Positions 10,310-21,941 of a stretch of DNA of 64,000 nucleotides are shown in pieces; position 1 is the first letter of the stretch, and the number at the start of each line of letters is the position of its first letter. The notes below the pieces were generated by a model. It was not told the origin of the DNA and searched no databases. It saw only the letters and a list, made by a program, of their open reading frames with translations. The DNA is from Paracentrotus lividus (taxonomy: Eukaryota; Echinodermata; Echinoidea; Camarodonta; Echinidae). The position numbers were made by a program, and so were the translations under genes. The stretch lies in assembly GCA_940671915.1 (NCBI GenBank), contig CALNVZ010002974.1, positions 22,171,710-22,235,709 of the forward strand, read 5' to 3'.

Positions 10310-12928
10310 TATGTCAATATAAACTTTCAACAAAAATAATATGCTATTGAGAGCTTATACCCCAATAAAATAAAAATCTATTACAACATGTAATATAGTG
10401 TTAAACCTTATTTATTTCATGGTGTATCGAGATAGTAAGACCATAATGATTTATCATATCACTTTGGAACCGTAAAAAGGAAAATACAGTTTGGCTATCG
10501 AGATGTCAAAGAGCTCACAAAAATGATATCCAGAAATTTTCCTCCCCATCCGTGTCTGTAAAGTAGTTTTGAATAGACTTGAAAAAGAAAAATATAGCCA
10601 ATTGGTTTGTCGGCACCCTGCCTTTCCCCCCTTTCTTTAATATTAAAATTTTTACACATATCTCATGTCTATAATGCTTTTTACAACTCATCTTGCAATA
10701 GGCCTATTATGTTTTATTCGAATGCCTCTCATTCTATTGCACAGGAATATCAACATTTGAAAAAATATATTTTGAGATTTACCAATACTATAATACCCCA
10801 GCTTTAATGTCCTTCTCACCCCCCCGCCCCCAGTCTGCACACAACATCTAAGTAATCTTCATGAACTTCATTATTAAAACAAAATATGGATATATACTCT
10901 GCATATACAGGTATACTTTCCAAGGCGCCGTTATAAAGAGCTCTTCAATAATATGCGACGCATTCTCACAACGGACATAATGAGGATAATAGGGAAGGAC
11001 ACACACTGAACAAAGATAAATCAATATCAATTCATTGAATTCAGTAACGGGGTTTGAATACAAAGGAATATACACGTCTAAAGAAATCACCGTTTCTTTC
11101 ATCAAAGTAGAATGCTTGATAACAGTACAGATAAGTAGATCAAGCATGAGTATCTACTTATTATATTTTTTGTAACTTCATTTATTAGTGCAATAAAAAA
11201 CTTAAGACCCATACTTAAATAATGCTCGATCAACAATATTAAATGACACAAAACATGCAGGAGGGAAAATCCAAATGGAAAAAAAAATCATATATCACGG
11301 CTGCAATGCATGTATAATAGTTCTTATAATTTTATATAACTATTCATCATGCCTGCCAGTACACGCACAGCTCAGTATACGCCAACAGCATTCTTTCGAA
11401 CACCTTTTAAAAAGTTTGTCTAGCTAAAATTATATCATAATTATTTAAAGATCACTTGCAACAAGAGGACATATGATATATGCCTAAAACTATATACGCC
11501 ACTTTTCTTGCGTGGACAGAAAATCAGAAATAACTATATAATAACCGCCAAAAGAACAACTGTGATTTTATGTAGTTATATGTATAAATACGTCCATGAT
11601 ATCATCAATTTTGTTACCACGAGTCGGGACATTTTCTCGTCATCTCTTCTCTAAAAGTATAACCTCCCTGTTAGGTGTTACAACAAGTATTATATTCGGC
11701 TTGTGACGAATAAACATATGATATTAACAACATATAACTATAATTACCCCCGCATGGGCAAAGTCATTTTGGAGAATAAAGCCCACGTCGTGGTATTATA
11801 GGGGAAATTATCCTACCTTCAGAAAAAGAGCCGCGAGATGTAAAATTACCGCATCTCAAACCACAGAATACACAACCACCAGCATCCACCTGAGTCTAGA
11901 GAACTTTAAATTTGAAGATGTCGTCCGTTTGCGCGTATAGGTCAATCATAATGAACGTCAAGATTATTATTTCTTATCCAAACCCCTCATTAAAAACCAA
12001 CCGTACGTCCATACAATTCAAATAATAACACTCCCACTCATGCATGTAAAATGTAGAAATAATGACCCCCAAAGACCATTGCATAGTGCAGACTAAATCC
12101 ACATGTCAACGGCATTGGGCTCACACTGAAACCAATCAAGGCTGCATACCGATGCATCTTACCAATAACACACAGAGTTCGTGGGGTCGAGCGAGTCGGA
12201 GCAAGGCTAGATTTTTAAAAAGTGTAGTTTATTTAACAAAACCCTTTCAAAATATCAAACTTAAATTCATATCGAATGGGTGTTTAATCTAATATCATCA
12301 TATTAATGTTTATCCTATGATACTTTATAGTTTTGATTATTTGTAAATTATATAAGATCATAAGATTTAGAGTTGATTTTGTCCACATAATACAATTATT
12401 TCTCTCTGCAGAGCCTGAAGTTACAGACTAAACAACTGTGTTTCTCTGTTTTCATGTAGACTTTGCTCTTTTACTTCATGTTTTGCCTACAAAGGTTGAT
12501 TCCTAAATCAAATAGACCAGACAATAAGCGCTCGATTTGAATAAGTGTAGCCAGGCGAGAAGCGGTGAAAAGTTTTGACAATACAAAAAGGTTTTTCTTC
12601 TCTTCTGTTCGAGCCTTCATTTCGAGTCTCTTTTGAATAGCCAAAAGGTTTGTATCGGAACAACCGATTCGTCACCTCTCTCTTTCTCCCTTTCCCTCTC
12701 TGATGCCTGTACTCAGTTGGAGGTCAGGGGTCACCTTGAAAATTGAGTCGGAAAAAATGATTTTTTGAATCTTTCAAATGACCCAATCAAATCGTTTTGA
12801 TGTGACGCACCAAAATATCTCGAATAGACATACATCATGTCATCATACTTTAGGCATGATAGGCATATGAATTGTGGCATGCAGTCGTCTGGAATCTCAA
12901 ACTTTTGTGTTCCAAAATTTATTTTGTC
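10310..12928. other. AT-rich non-coding stretch
   Basis: No convincing exon, RNA gene or repeat boundary seen over ~2.6 kb. The small open frames at 10607-10807, 10848-11147 and 12062-12292 have low-complexity translations and no splice-supported partners. If the SH3 gene starts near 16-18 kb, this is part of its 5' UTR intron. Confidence 0.5.
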
Positions 12929-13526
12929 TTAAAGTCCCAGACCGGACCGTCGAATGAAATAGCCAAAAACGAAAGCTAATATGCTATATAATACAACAAT
13001 TCCAACTTAAGGCGTTTTTATTGTCCATCTAGAAAGTATTCAATTAAAAAGATGATCGAACCTCAACCAGGCCACCCCTCCCAAATACTTGTAAAATTAC
13101 CCCCAATTTAATAGTGCGAGTGATGACGTCAAAGGATGTTAATGGAATGCTACAGCAGTCCTGCGGCTAGGCATGATTGAGTTTCGCCTTTAGAAAACAC
13201 GTTTGTATTGCTATGTCAGGACAATAGACGCCCTGTGACCTAGAATTCTATTGTTATGAAATGAAAGGGCAAAGTCAATCATGCCTGGCCACAGGACTGC
13301 TGTAACATTCCATTAACATCCTTTGACGTCATCACTCGCACTATTAAATTGGGGGTAATTTTACAAGTATTTGGGAGGGGTGGCCTGGTTGAGGTTCGAT
13401 CATCTTTTTAATGAAATACTTTCTAGATGGACAATAAAAACGCATACATATGGAAATGTTGCAATATGTAGCATATTAGTTTTCGTATTTGGCTATTTCA
13501 TTTGTCGGTCCGGTCTAGGACTTTAA
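12929..13526. mobile_element. 598 bp TTAA-bounded foldback element
   Basis: Arms of ~240 bp (12929-13175 and 13282-13526) are near-perfect inverted repeats around a ~100 bp centre. Ends read TTAA then 'agtcccagaccggaccg' on the left, and the complement 'cggtccggtctaggact' then TTAA on the right. TTAA target duplication is typical of piggyBac-type insertion. No coding capacity; a non-autonomous element. Confidence 0.9.
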
Positions 13527-13901
13527 TCCATGTCTCTTGTCGAGGCCTCTTGCTGTTTCCCCTGAAATTCGCGATCATGTGTTTTCTGGGAGTACGGTAT
13601 TTATACATGTAGGCCTATAAAGAAAAACCCCTCTGAATAAAATATTTAGAACAGTTTACTAACATATTTAAATCTTATGCATACTTTTTAAACAAAGGTT
13701 GTTCTTGACAATCTGAAAGCTTGCCAGAGGCTTGCCTGACATAGCAACAATTAATTTATAAAACCTGGAATCCATGTATTGTAGTTCATTCTTTTAATTT
13801 AGGTTGTTTGAATATCTTGTCACTATGTCGCTAGGAAAAAGGATGCATGAAATTTGAATATGTGGTCTATTGACTTAGCTTGCATGATGCGAGTGCAAAG
13901 C

Positions 13902-14412
13902 TTAAAGGAGGACTCCAGACTGGAGTTTGTATGTTTAGAAAAATAGAGTAAAATTATAAAAGCACAACACTGAAAATTTCATAAAAAATCGGATGAGAAA
14001 GAGCAAAGTTATACATTTCTTGGTATAGTCTCATGCAATGAGCAAGATGTCACAGCTCCACTACTTCCTTTGTATTTTATCGTATGAATAACAATTACCA
14101 GATGTTCTGCTCCAAGGACTCCTTGAGGAATGTTTAAGGTCATAAGGGCTTTCAGATTTTTTATAGACAAAAAATGAATAAATAGGATTTCATATAATAA
14201 AATACAAAAGAGGTATATAAAAGTGGAGCTGTGACATCATCAGTTTGCTCATTTAATATGTATGAGACTATGCCAAGAACTGTTATAAAAAAAAACCCAA
14301 AAACCTAAAAAATGCATAATTTTGTTATTTTTCATCCAAGTTAGGATGTTTTTTTTTTTACTTTACTTTTCGAAACATTTCAATTTCAGCCTGGAGTGAT
14401 TTTTCTCTCCGC
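13902..14412. mobile_element. Foldback element, ~500 bp, right end decayed
   Basis: The left part begins TTAA then 'aggaggactccagactgg'. Inner arms pair: 'atagtctcatgcaatgagca' and 'gatgtcacagctccac' near 14030-14065 match, as reverse complement, 'gtggagctgtgacatc' and 'catgtatgagactat'-like sequence near 14224-14275. The right terminus has 'cagcctggagtg' but no clear TTAA. Confidence 0.75.
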
Positions 14413-14452
14413 ACTAGTTTGCATAGAGGTTGGGATTTCTTCAGCTTCCCTG

Positions 14453-15131
14453 ACAATGGCGGATCCAGGATTTAAAAATATGTGGCTGCATTGATTTTTC
14501 TTTTCTATTTCAACATGACTTGTACAATCATTGCATTTAATTGCATTTAAAAGCCCCGCCCCGCCCCCTCTCTCCCTCTCTTTCTACTTCAATGATTAAC
14601 TTTTATAGGAAAACTCCTCTTTTTTAGACTCTAAAAGAAAAGAAGACTTTTTTATAGCTAGAAAGGAAAAACTTTACTTAGTTTAAGATCAATTCAGTGC
14701 CCACTAATTTTTGAAAAAGTTTCTTCTTTAGTTTTTCATGCCCATCTCTTTTGTTATTACTTTTCTCCCCCACCCCTTTTCCCTTTTCCTTATTTTATTT
14801 ATCTTTTTCTATTTCTCTCTCTATCTCTCTCTATATCTCTCTACCCTTTTCCCCTTTCCTCGATTCTATTTTTTCCCCGTTTATCACCAAAGTCTAACTG
14901 TACTTAAAAACATGCTGAATGGAAAAGTAGGTGTAAATTTTTTTTTTGCCTTCGGCCATCAAAGAGGTTAACATGTATCAGCCATAGGTGTAAAGTTGGG
15001 GGTCAATCAGCCCGTTCGTCTATTTTTAGTGCTTTTTTTTTTCTTTCTTTCTTTCTTTCTTTCTTTTCTTTTTTCTTTTTTTGCTGGGGGGGGGGCCGGG
15101 TCCTTCGGGCCCCCTGGATCCGCGCCTGCAC
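14453..15131. mobile_element. Possible hAT-type non-autonomous element
   Basis: Left 'caatggcggatccagga' and right 'cctggatccgcgcctg' are imperfect inverted repeats of the 'cagtggcggatccag' type found on many hAT elements. The interior is pyrimidine-rich with a (tttc)n run near 15040-15070. No matching 8 bp target duplication could be read, so the boundaries are tentative. Confidence 0.45.
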
Positions 15132-16160
15132 AATAGCTTAGTACGAACTTCCGACGCATACAAACTCAGTCTTCATAGCAGAATATGGGCCTATTGGTAT
15201 TAACACAGGCAAGTTCGAATTTCGACGCGGCCCCCCCCCCCCTGCAGCCCTTGATCCACCAGGACCTTCAGTCATTCATCCATTAAAATTAATTCATCCA
15301 CCAGGACCTTCAGGAAATCAGTCATACTTGAATATTATCGCCAGTGACATTTCTCTCTGATACTAATATTTCTTTATTTTTATATTTATATAGATCCCCT
15401 ATTTGAAAATAATTATTCCATGCAGTGCAGTGTGATCTGCATTAGTAATGCAAACTCAGAAAATATATTAATTCAGAGCTCGAGGATACCATAGACGTCA
15501 GAATAGGTACACGTAGCTGATGAACTGGTGGTGGGTTCTCTTTCTGAAGTGAAGGTATGATTAATCCTTTTCTAATCTTTATTCCATCTTTATGTTTTTA
15601 AGTGACTCAGTAATATTATTCAAGAACATGGCATAATCCCATCGGTGAAGTACTCACATAGATTGAGAGCGCAAAGCAAGGCTGAGCGTGTTGCTGGTGT
15701 GTGCGAATTCATGTGTGAATGATTCAGCTGCCTGTGCTAGTGACACTCGGTGCTGCGCTAACCGTACCGCCCCAGTCGTCGGCCTGCGCCTGCCAGCTTC
15801 GGGGTTGCACCCGCCCCTGCCGCTGCCGGTATTTTTACTACAATAATATTACGCACTGACTTAGTTTCTCATGCTATGGCTTATCATGAAAAATGAATAT
15901 TTCGTACTAGTGTTTTTATACCGTTTGTTGCTTCTTATTATAATGATTTGTTATGATTCACACATTACTACGAGGTCGATACGTAGTATCGACCTCGTTA
16001 ACCAAGTCCTTCGAGAAAAGTATAATTTTTTTTGATCACTTTTCTTTTTATTTTCCTATTCCTATGATGATATATAACTACACCAAACTATACTACACAC
16101 TTTTTTTTGTACGTAATGCAAGTTTAAACGCATTTTTACTTATGTAAACATAGAAAAAAA
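15132..16160. other. Non-coding stretch with a GC-richer patch and a perfect hairpin
   Basis: A CpG-richer patch lies at ~15735-15830. At 15971-15997 there is a perfect hairpin, 'cgaggtcgatac' with a 3-base loop. A short direct duplication of 'tccaccaggaccttcag' occurs at ~15256 and ~15298. No coding exon is supported. Confidence 0.5.
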
Positions 16161-16173
16161 GGAGAAAACTCAC

Positions 16174-16240
16174 CGCATTAACTGCCTTCACCTGTCCGTC
16201 ATGTCCATAGTCGACGCCTATTGCAAATGGCGCTACAGCA
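16174..16240 (-). promoter_or_regulatory. Candidate minus-strand 5' UTR exon end
   Basis: On the minus strand 'gttaatgcg|gtgagtttt' is a good donor at 16173-16172, preceded by CpG-containing sequence with very short ATG frames. It could be an alternative first exon of the SH3 gene, whose next acceptor is at 10035. There is no transcript evidence and the start is not defined. Confidence 0.2.
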
Positions 16241-16780
16241 CTATATTGTTAAAAAAAGTCGGCCCGAATCAACCCAATCAACTCGGCCTGTTCCAAAACT
16301 CGGTATCGCCATAGAGCAGGCTCAAATTACATTCCTCGGTACCGGTATACTATACCCGTTGTGTGGGGGAGCTTGTGATTCCTCAGATCATCGTACCTCA
16401 GCGAATGAAAAAAAATATAGGTAGAGTTGACTCGAAGCTTCATGTAATGCTGATCCTTGTCGAAAGATGAAGTGAATCTCGATTGAAGTCAGCCTAGTAT
16501 CGATAACTCTTGTTTGGATTGTCAGCCTTTAATTTGAAAACAGCTTGTAGTCTTCAAATTATTTACCCAGACGTGTGTGAAGTACCTTCACATTTGAAAG
16601 ATAAAAAGAATTTTGATTGATGTCAGCCTAGCAAGTACATTGCTAAACTTGTTCTTGCGTTGATATTATGGCAAGCATTTGGATACAACTATTTTTGCTA
16701 CTGCTTTCTTTATTTATATATTTTTTATTTTGGCTTTTTCTATTTGCAAAATTATTTTAGCCTAATTATTGTTTCTTGTC

Positions 16781-16845
16781 CTTTGTCCCACCCCCCCCAT
16801 TTCTCTTCTTCTTCTTTTTTATATTTTTTTTTTCCTCTCTTCTTT

Positions 16846-16885
<40 letters not shown>

Positions 16886-17245
16886 TTTTTTCTCCTCACT
16901 TTTCTTCTTTTTCCTCTCTTTTTTGTTTATATCTCTCCTTCTTTTCTCCATACAACTTTTCTTTTTCTTTTTTTCCTCTCTCTCTCTCTCTCTTTCAGTC
17001 TCTTCCCTTTTTTTCTCTCTCTCTTTCTATCTCTTTCCCTTTTTTCTTTGGTTTTTTTTTTCTCTCTCTTTTTCTGTCTCTTCCGTTTTCCTCCATGCCT
17101 TTCTTCTTTCTCTCTTCTCTCTCTCTCTCTTTTTTCCTTCCCTTCCCATTTTTTCCCTCTGTTTCTTTTCTTTTTTTTTTCTTCTTTTCTGTTTTATTGT
17201 TTTATTGTGTTATTTTTTTTCTTCTTCTTCTTCTTCTTTTTTATT
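16781..17245 (+). repeat. ~450 bp polypyrimidine tract
   Basis: Almost every base on the plus strand is C or T: (TC)n at 16850-16880, repeated 'tctctctct' blocks, and (CTT)n at 17220-17238. The three long plus-strand frames here translate to Phe/Leu/Ser-only sequence and are composition artefacts. Confidence 0.9.
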
Positions 17246-17750
17246 TAATTAGATCTATTTGCTTTGACCTCAGTTGATATATCGTCAGCGATATAATCAG
17301 AATGGAATGCAAAAGTACTTCTCGGAAAGTAGTAACCTTACCCTAAATACTACCGCAGGCGTTATTTTGTGTTTTCGCCCTCTACGTTCTTTTGAAAACA
17401 GCATGTGAGGTTACCGAGATGTGCTTGTCGTATCTTCAAAATTGACCATTTCGAAGTGTAATTTACTGATTTGGAAGGAAAAACAGATGACTCAACACTG
17501 ATGCAAGCGTGTTGTACATACTAAACAACGAAGTCATCTAGAAAACGGTACGTATAAGTCTTTATTAAACTTCTAAAGCAATTCATAAAACGCAATAGCG
17601 AGACTGTAGTGTAGGTCGTGGGCTCAGAATGTTCGGGTGCATACGTGTTATGATTATTTTTATGCAAACAACATGGCATAAAATCAACTAACATTTGTAA
17701 CAAGTTAGCTCTAACTATAGATAGTATAGATCTAACTTTAGATAGCCCCG

Positions 17751-17773
17751 GGACGCCGCCAGTGGCGGCGTCC
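17751..17773. repeat. Perfect GC hairpin
   Basis: 'ggacgccgcc', loop 'agt', 'ggcggcgtcc'. It follows 'agatctaactttagatagcc', which resembles the lead-in to the hairpin at 18538, so the two may belong to one element. Confidence 0.6.
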
Positions 17774-17880
17774 TGAAGTAAACATATACATTATGATCCT
17801 GACGCACCGTTTTCACACACAAAAAAAAAATTACACAAAAATTTATCAAAAATAAAACATATAAATACAACGACACTTAC

Positions 17881-18000
17881 CTAAGCATACATCCCGGCAA
17901 AATTTGAAAGAAAATAACACACATTAGCACCCAGAATAAGATGATTTCCTTTGGATTTCCGTCATGCCCAGAAATTTGTCCGATCCGCCATGTTGATTAA
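17881..18000 (-). promoter_or_regulatory. Candidate minus-strand first (5' UTR) exon
   Basis: A consensus donor on the minus strand, 'gcttag|gtaagtg' (GT at 17880-17879), lies ~110 bp downstream of 'aacatggcggatcgg' (ATG at 17991-17989, with a Kozak-like context). That ATG frame stops after nine codons, so it would be an upstream ORF. A similar donor 'ttttag|gtaagtc' lies at 18724-18723. By inference these are 5' exons of the SH3 gene or of an unseen transcript. Confidence 0.25.
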
Positions 18001-18537
18001 GCTGGTAGTATTATTAGTATCGTGCGTAGCGTTTGATCAAGAAGTTCATTTTGTATAGTTTTTAAGTTCCATTTCGAAAAAGAGGCTGATGCAAGAAAAA
18101 TGTGCTCAAAAACTAAAATAACAAATAATTCATGACTAATCATGTAAGTAGACCTAATCTCATTTGTTTTGGTTAATTACCACGTAATGGAATAAAAACA
18201 TAATTATTTTTGTAATGACTTGTCTAAAGGCTAACGATGGCAATATCCATGACGCATGCGTATTACAAAGACAAAAACTTCAATACGAATTGTTTTACTG
18301 AAGAAGTCTGGAGATTTTGACCCCCAAATATCATATGATACAAAGAATCAACAAAGACGATAGTGTTCCGGGCTGATTTGTAAGTATATATTAAAATAAT
18401 ATATACGGTATTTTAATGACAAGGATTTAAGTTATTGCCCGGAAAAGCGGCGGAAAACGGACTTCACATCGCCGTTAAATGTCAATAAAGCGTAGCCCGC
18501 ACACTTCGTGTGCTGGCTAGTCGTAGTAAAGATCTAG

Positions 18538-18568
18538 ACAGCCCCGTTGCTGAAGGCGACGGGGCTGT
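18538..18568. repeat. Hairpin with 10 bp stem
   Basis: 'acagccccgt' and 'acggggctgt' form a perfect 10 bp stem around an 11-base loop. It lies close to a similar hairpin at 17751 and another at 19711-19739 ('cagttcccgtcg' / 'cgacgagaactg'). Confidence 0.6.
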
Positions 18569-18766
18569 AACAGAAGGAATGGAAATTAAACGTGGTCAAA
18601 AATCAAAGCTAGAAAAAAGTTATATTTGAGGCATTAAAGTTGGATCTAGATCTACCTCATTTTTATCAAAGGCATCTTAATGATCCTTTAAATGTTTTTT
18701 AGTAACTACGTGTTGGTGACTTACCTAAAATGATGAATATTGGCTGACATTCCCGAGGCGGCTTGA

Positions 18767-19487
18767 TGATTACACGGAAATCTCTATTCCGGGCTGCATT
18801 TCAAAATATCACGCTGTGACCCCGTGCGTGCTAGGGCAACCCCAAGTGCGCTGCCTCGCTTTACTTTTCTTGCGCCAAATCATATCGCCGTACGTGCGCG
18901 GGGCACGTAGAAAAGTCTACAAGTTCGCTTTTGCAGAGCTAGAGAACAATGCATTTTGATTTTTGGGCGCTCTGATTAGCTACCAGTAGCTATCGCGAGG
19001 AGCACCGCCTCCTGGTTGCGATGACTGAAGTGCGTTGACCGTAACTGAACAACGCGATTCAGCTGTTCCCGATAAAGACCGCTTTGTCGTGCGCACTGTC
19101 AATCATAACCAAAGTGGACCCATTTCGCAAGAAAAACTGCAAGACTCGACTTCACAAAAGGTTAAGCGTAGACCCACTCTTTCAATATTTTTTAGAATAA
19201 AGAACAGAAATATAAAAAGGAACTTCAACGAGTCAACTGTCGGACTACGCCCAACATTTGAAAACGTATAAAGAAATGAGGACTTACCAAAAAAATAAAT
19301 GACGAATCTAAATTTTATCGTGACTATTGTTCATTTGGTAGGCACAATGGTAGTGTATTTCATATGCTAAACGTGATCATTTGAGCGTCGTGCATAAATT
19401 ATTAAATTATGGAGTAAACATTTCTACGTGCGGGGTCACACCGCGATATTTTGAAATGCAGCCCGCATTGAAGATATTCGTGTAATC
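18767..19487. mobile_element. ~720 bp terminal-inverted-repeat element, CpG-rich interior
   Basis: Arms of ~60 bp pair: 'gggctgcatttcaaaatatc' near 18790 is the reverse complement of 'gatattttgaaatgcagccc' near 19444, extending outwards to 'gattacac' and 'gtgtaatc'. The interior contains a 78-codon plus-strand frame (19035-19271) with no recognised domain, not called as a gene. The interior is CpG-richer than its surroundings. Confidence 0.75.
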
Positions 19488-19888
19488 ACCACCGAAAACC
19501 ATTTGCGTAAGACGAAAGGAACACAGAATATCCAATTTTAAGCCTAAATTTGGGACCACTGTTTGTATTTCCTGCCACCACGACAATAATAAGAAGTTTT
19601 AGGACCAGTTATTCTTGCTGCTCTATCAATTTTATGTGAGTATTGATCTGTATTTATTAAAATTAATGCCTCATTATGGTCTATACAATCACCACGTATT
19701 GTTCGACGGTCAGTTCCCGTCGCTTCGCGACGAGAACTGGTCAGTCTAAAAATCAACTTATTCTTGTCTGTTGTCATCCGAACTCTCTCTATGAAAAAAG
19801 AAAAATTTTAATAATACAGTCACGCTGCACAGGCAGCAAGCTATGTGGGACTATAGGAATTTAATGAGAAGACTTTAAGAAAGTGGAC

Positions 19889-20492
19889 TTAAAGGAAACC
19901 AGTACCCAAGGAAATAATCACTTTTATACAATAGAGCTCAAAGAGAGGAGCAATTTAAAAAGTTTCATCAAAATTTGTCATTTTATGAAATAATAAAGTA
20001 GATCTAATGGAAGTTTAAAAAGTCTCGTTGTACCTTAAAGGGTTCAGTTCAGTTCAGTTAAAGGGGATCCTCAAACTAGCAATATTATTTCAAAATGGCC
20101 AATTTTGTGGACAACTCTCCATTTGTTTTGTGCACATATTTTCGGATTTTCCCCATTTTCTTTCAAAATGACTTCCTTCTGAGCTCAATATAAATCATGG
20201 GAAATAATATTTGACACCACATAATGTTTAGCTCAGAAGGAGGTAAGCTTTATTTTAAAAGAAAACGGGGAAAATCTGAAAATTTGTGAACTAAACAAAT
20301 GGAGATTTGGCCATAAAAGCTATTTTTAAGCAATTGCCAATTTGAGAATACACATAAAAGTTACAACAAGCATCTTCGAACTTCCATAAATCTCTTATTT
20401 CATAACTGATTTTGATGAAACTTTTTTGAAATTGCTCCTTTCATTGTCTTTCCTATAAAAGTGATTTGTTCCTTGGGTATTGGTCTCCTTTA
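19889..20492. mobile_element. 604 bp TTAA-bounded foldback element
   Basis: Ends: TTAA then 'aggaaaccagtacccaagga' on the left; the complement 'tccttgggtattggtctcct' then TTAA on the right. Inner arms pair over most of the length, for example 'cttccttctgagctcaatat' with 'tgtttagctcagaaggagg'. No coding capacity. Confidence 0.85.
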
Positions 20493-21726
20493 ATTTTTCA
20501 TTTTCAAAATAGGCCTTATGTATTTTTATTTTTTTTACTTGCCATTATTTAATAACTAGATGTAATCATGCTAGAGTAGCAAAACCATGTTGGAACTGGT
20601 GTGATTTCTAGTGTTGCACTTACAGAAAGTAAACTTAATTTTCCATTTTTAAGATTCTAGAATATATATGTATTTTTTACTTTTTGTTTGTTTGTTTGTT
20701 GTTGTTGTTGTTTTTTTTTTTTACAATAACTGGGTGTTTGGATGTTCTTTTTACTATTCTTTAATCTTGTTGTTGATTTAAAAAAAAAAATTTATTTCAT
20801 TTTTCTTGGGTGAAATAGGTCTAGGCCTATATACCCATATAATTATAATTTGAATTAATTTCATGACAAGTTCCAGATGAGTTTTTTAGTCTTAAGGAAA
20901 AAATCAGGAGTGTTTTTTTTTTTCTTCAGGATAATGAAATTGAAAACTTGTTCTCTGTTAAACATAATTATATTTATAGGAGGGCTTAAATTTAGAGTCA
21001 ATATCTATTGCAAAAAGAAGGAAAATTTTGGAGCAAAGCCAATGGACCAAATAGCAAAATTTGTCCCCAATAAGGTATTGACTTCGTATTATGAGTGCCC
21101 ACAGTCTCAAATCATGCCTTAAAATATTATCTTGAACATATAGATCTCACTTTTCACAAAAAATAATTCTAAACTTATGGGAGAAAAACAAAACTTGTAA
21201 AAAAAAAAGAGGACAAAACAAGTACCAATAATGTGCTAAAAAATATGTGGAATTAATTGTGCCAACTATTATGCATGTTCGTTGATATGGATAGCTGGAA
21301 TGATCGTATTATGTGCTAAAAACGTGCACTAAAATTTGCCTAAAATTCCAAAGAGGAAGCCCCTCAAATGGCTTGTCACAAGCTTTACACTGGTCACTTA
21401 CAATGCATCCATAAGAATAAAAAAAAAAAGCTGCTAGAATATTTGACCAGAATATTTGAGCTGTTTTTAAAATCTTATTTTTAATTCATAATCTTATTAT
21501 GAACGTACAGTTATTTACATATATAATATCTGTATACATGCATGTGATTCTTAGCCGCATTGAATTTATTTCTAATCATTTTGGTGATAGACATTTGATA
21601 AAATAAATCTTTCCCAATTAATTTTAGGCACTTCTTTGATATTTCAGTCTTACAAGCAGAACTACACTTAAACTCTAATGTCTTATTTATTATTATTATT
21701 TTTATTATTATTTGTTTTATATAACA
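20493..21726. other. DNAJC10 upstream flank
   Basis: AT-rich, with (gttt)n and (gtt)n near 20690-20715. No core promoter can be pointed to. 'tgttttatataacag' ends at 21726, is a plausible 3' splice site and suggests a 5' UTR intron, so the true first exon is further upstream and unidentified. The 81-codon frame at 20877-21122 (plus) has no recognisable similarity. Confidence 0.4.
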
Positions 21727-21746
21727 GAGTAACATTCAGAGTTGGC

Positions 21747-21941
21747 ATGATGGGAGAAGCAGTGAGTTACCCATCTAAGAAGACTACCTTCTTGATTGCT
21801 CTGACTGTCATCACATTGATTGGGATCGTCAAGTCAGAAGATTTCTATGATTTACTTGGGATTGAGAGAGATGCCGATGCAAAGGACATCAGACGAGCTT
21901 TCAAACGTCTTGCACTTACCATGCATCCAGATAAAAACCAG
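21747..21941 (+). CDS. DNAJC10: DNAJC10 coding exon 1: signal segment and first half of J domain
   Basis: 65 codons ending in phase 0. Residues 15-28 ([14 protein letters not shown]) form the ER signal hydrophobic core. [20 protein letters not shown] opens the J domain. HPD, the tripeptide that stimulates Hsp70 ATPase, is at 60-62. Donor 'accag|gtacat'. Confidence 0.93.

Noticed and set aside
16660-17277. Plus-strand frames of 205, 159 and 158 codons
   Set aside because: All three overlap the pyrimidine tract and consist almost only of Phe, Ser, Leu and Pro; an open frame is expected from the composition.
19035-19271. 78-codon plus-strand frame as a small gene
   Set aside because: It lies entirely inside a terminal-inverted-repeat element, with no known domain and no regulatory support.
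21678-21746. Upstream in-frame ATG of DNAJC10 at 21678
   Set aside because: The added residues come from an AT-rich tract that looks like the pyrimidine tract of a 3' splice site ending at 21726; ATG21747 gives a normal signal sequence.
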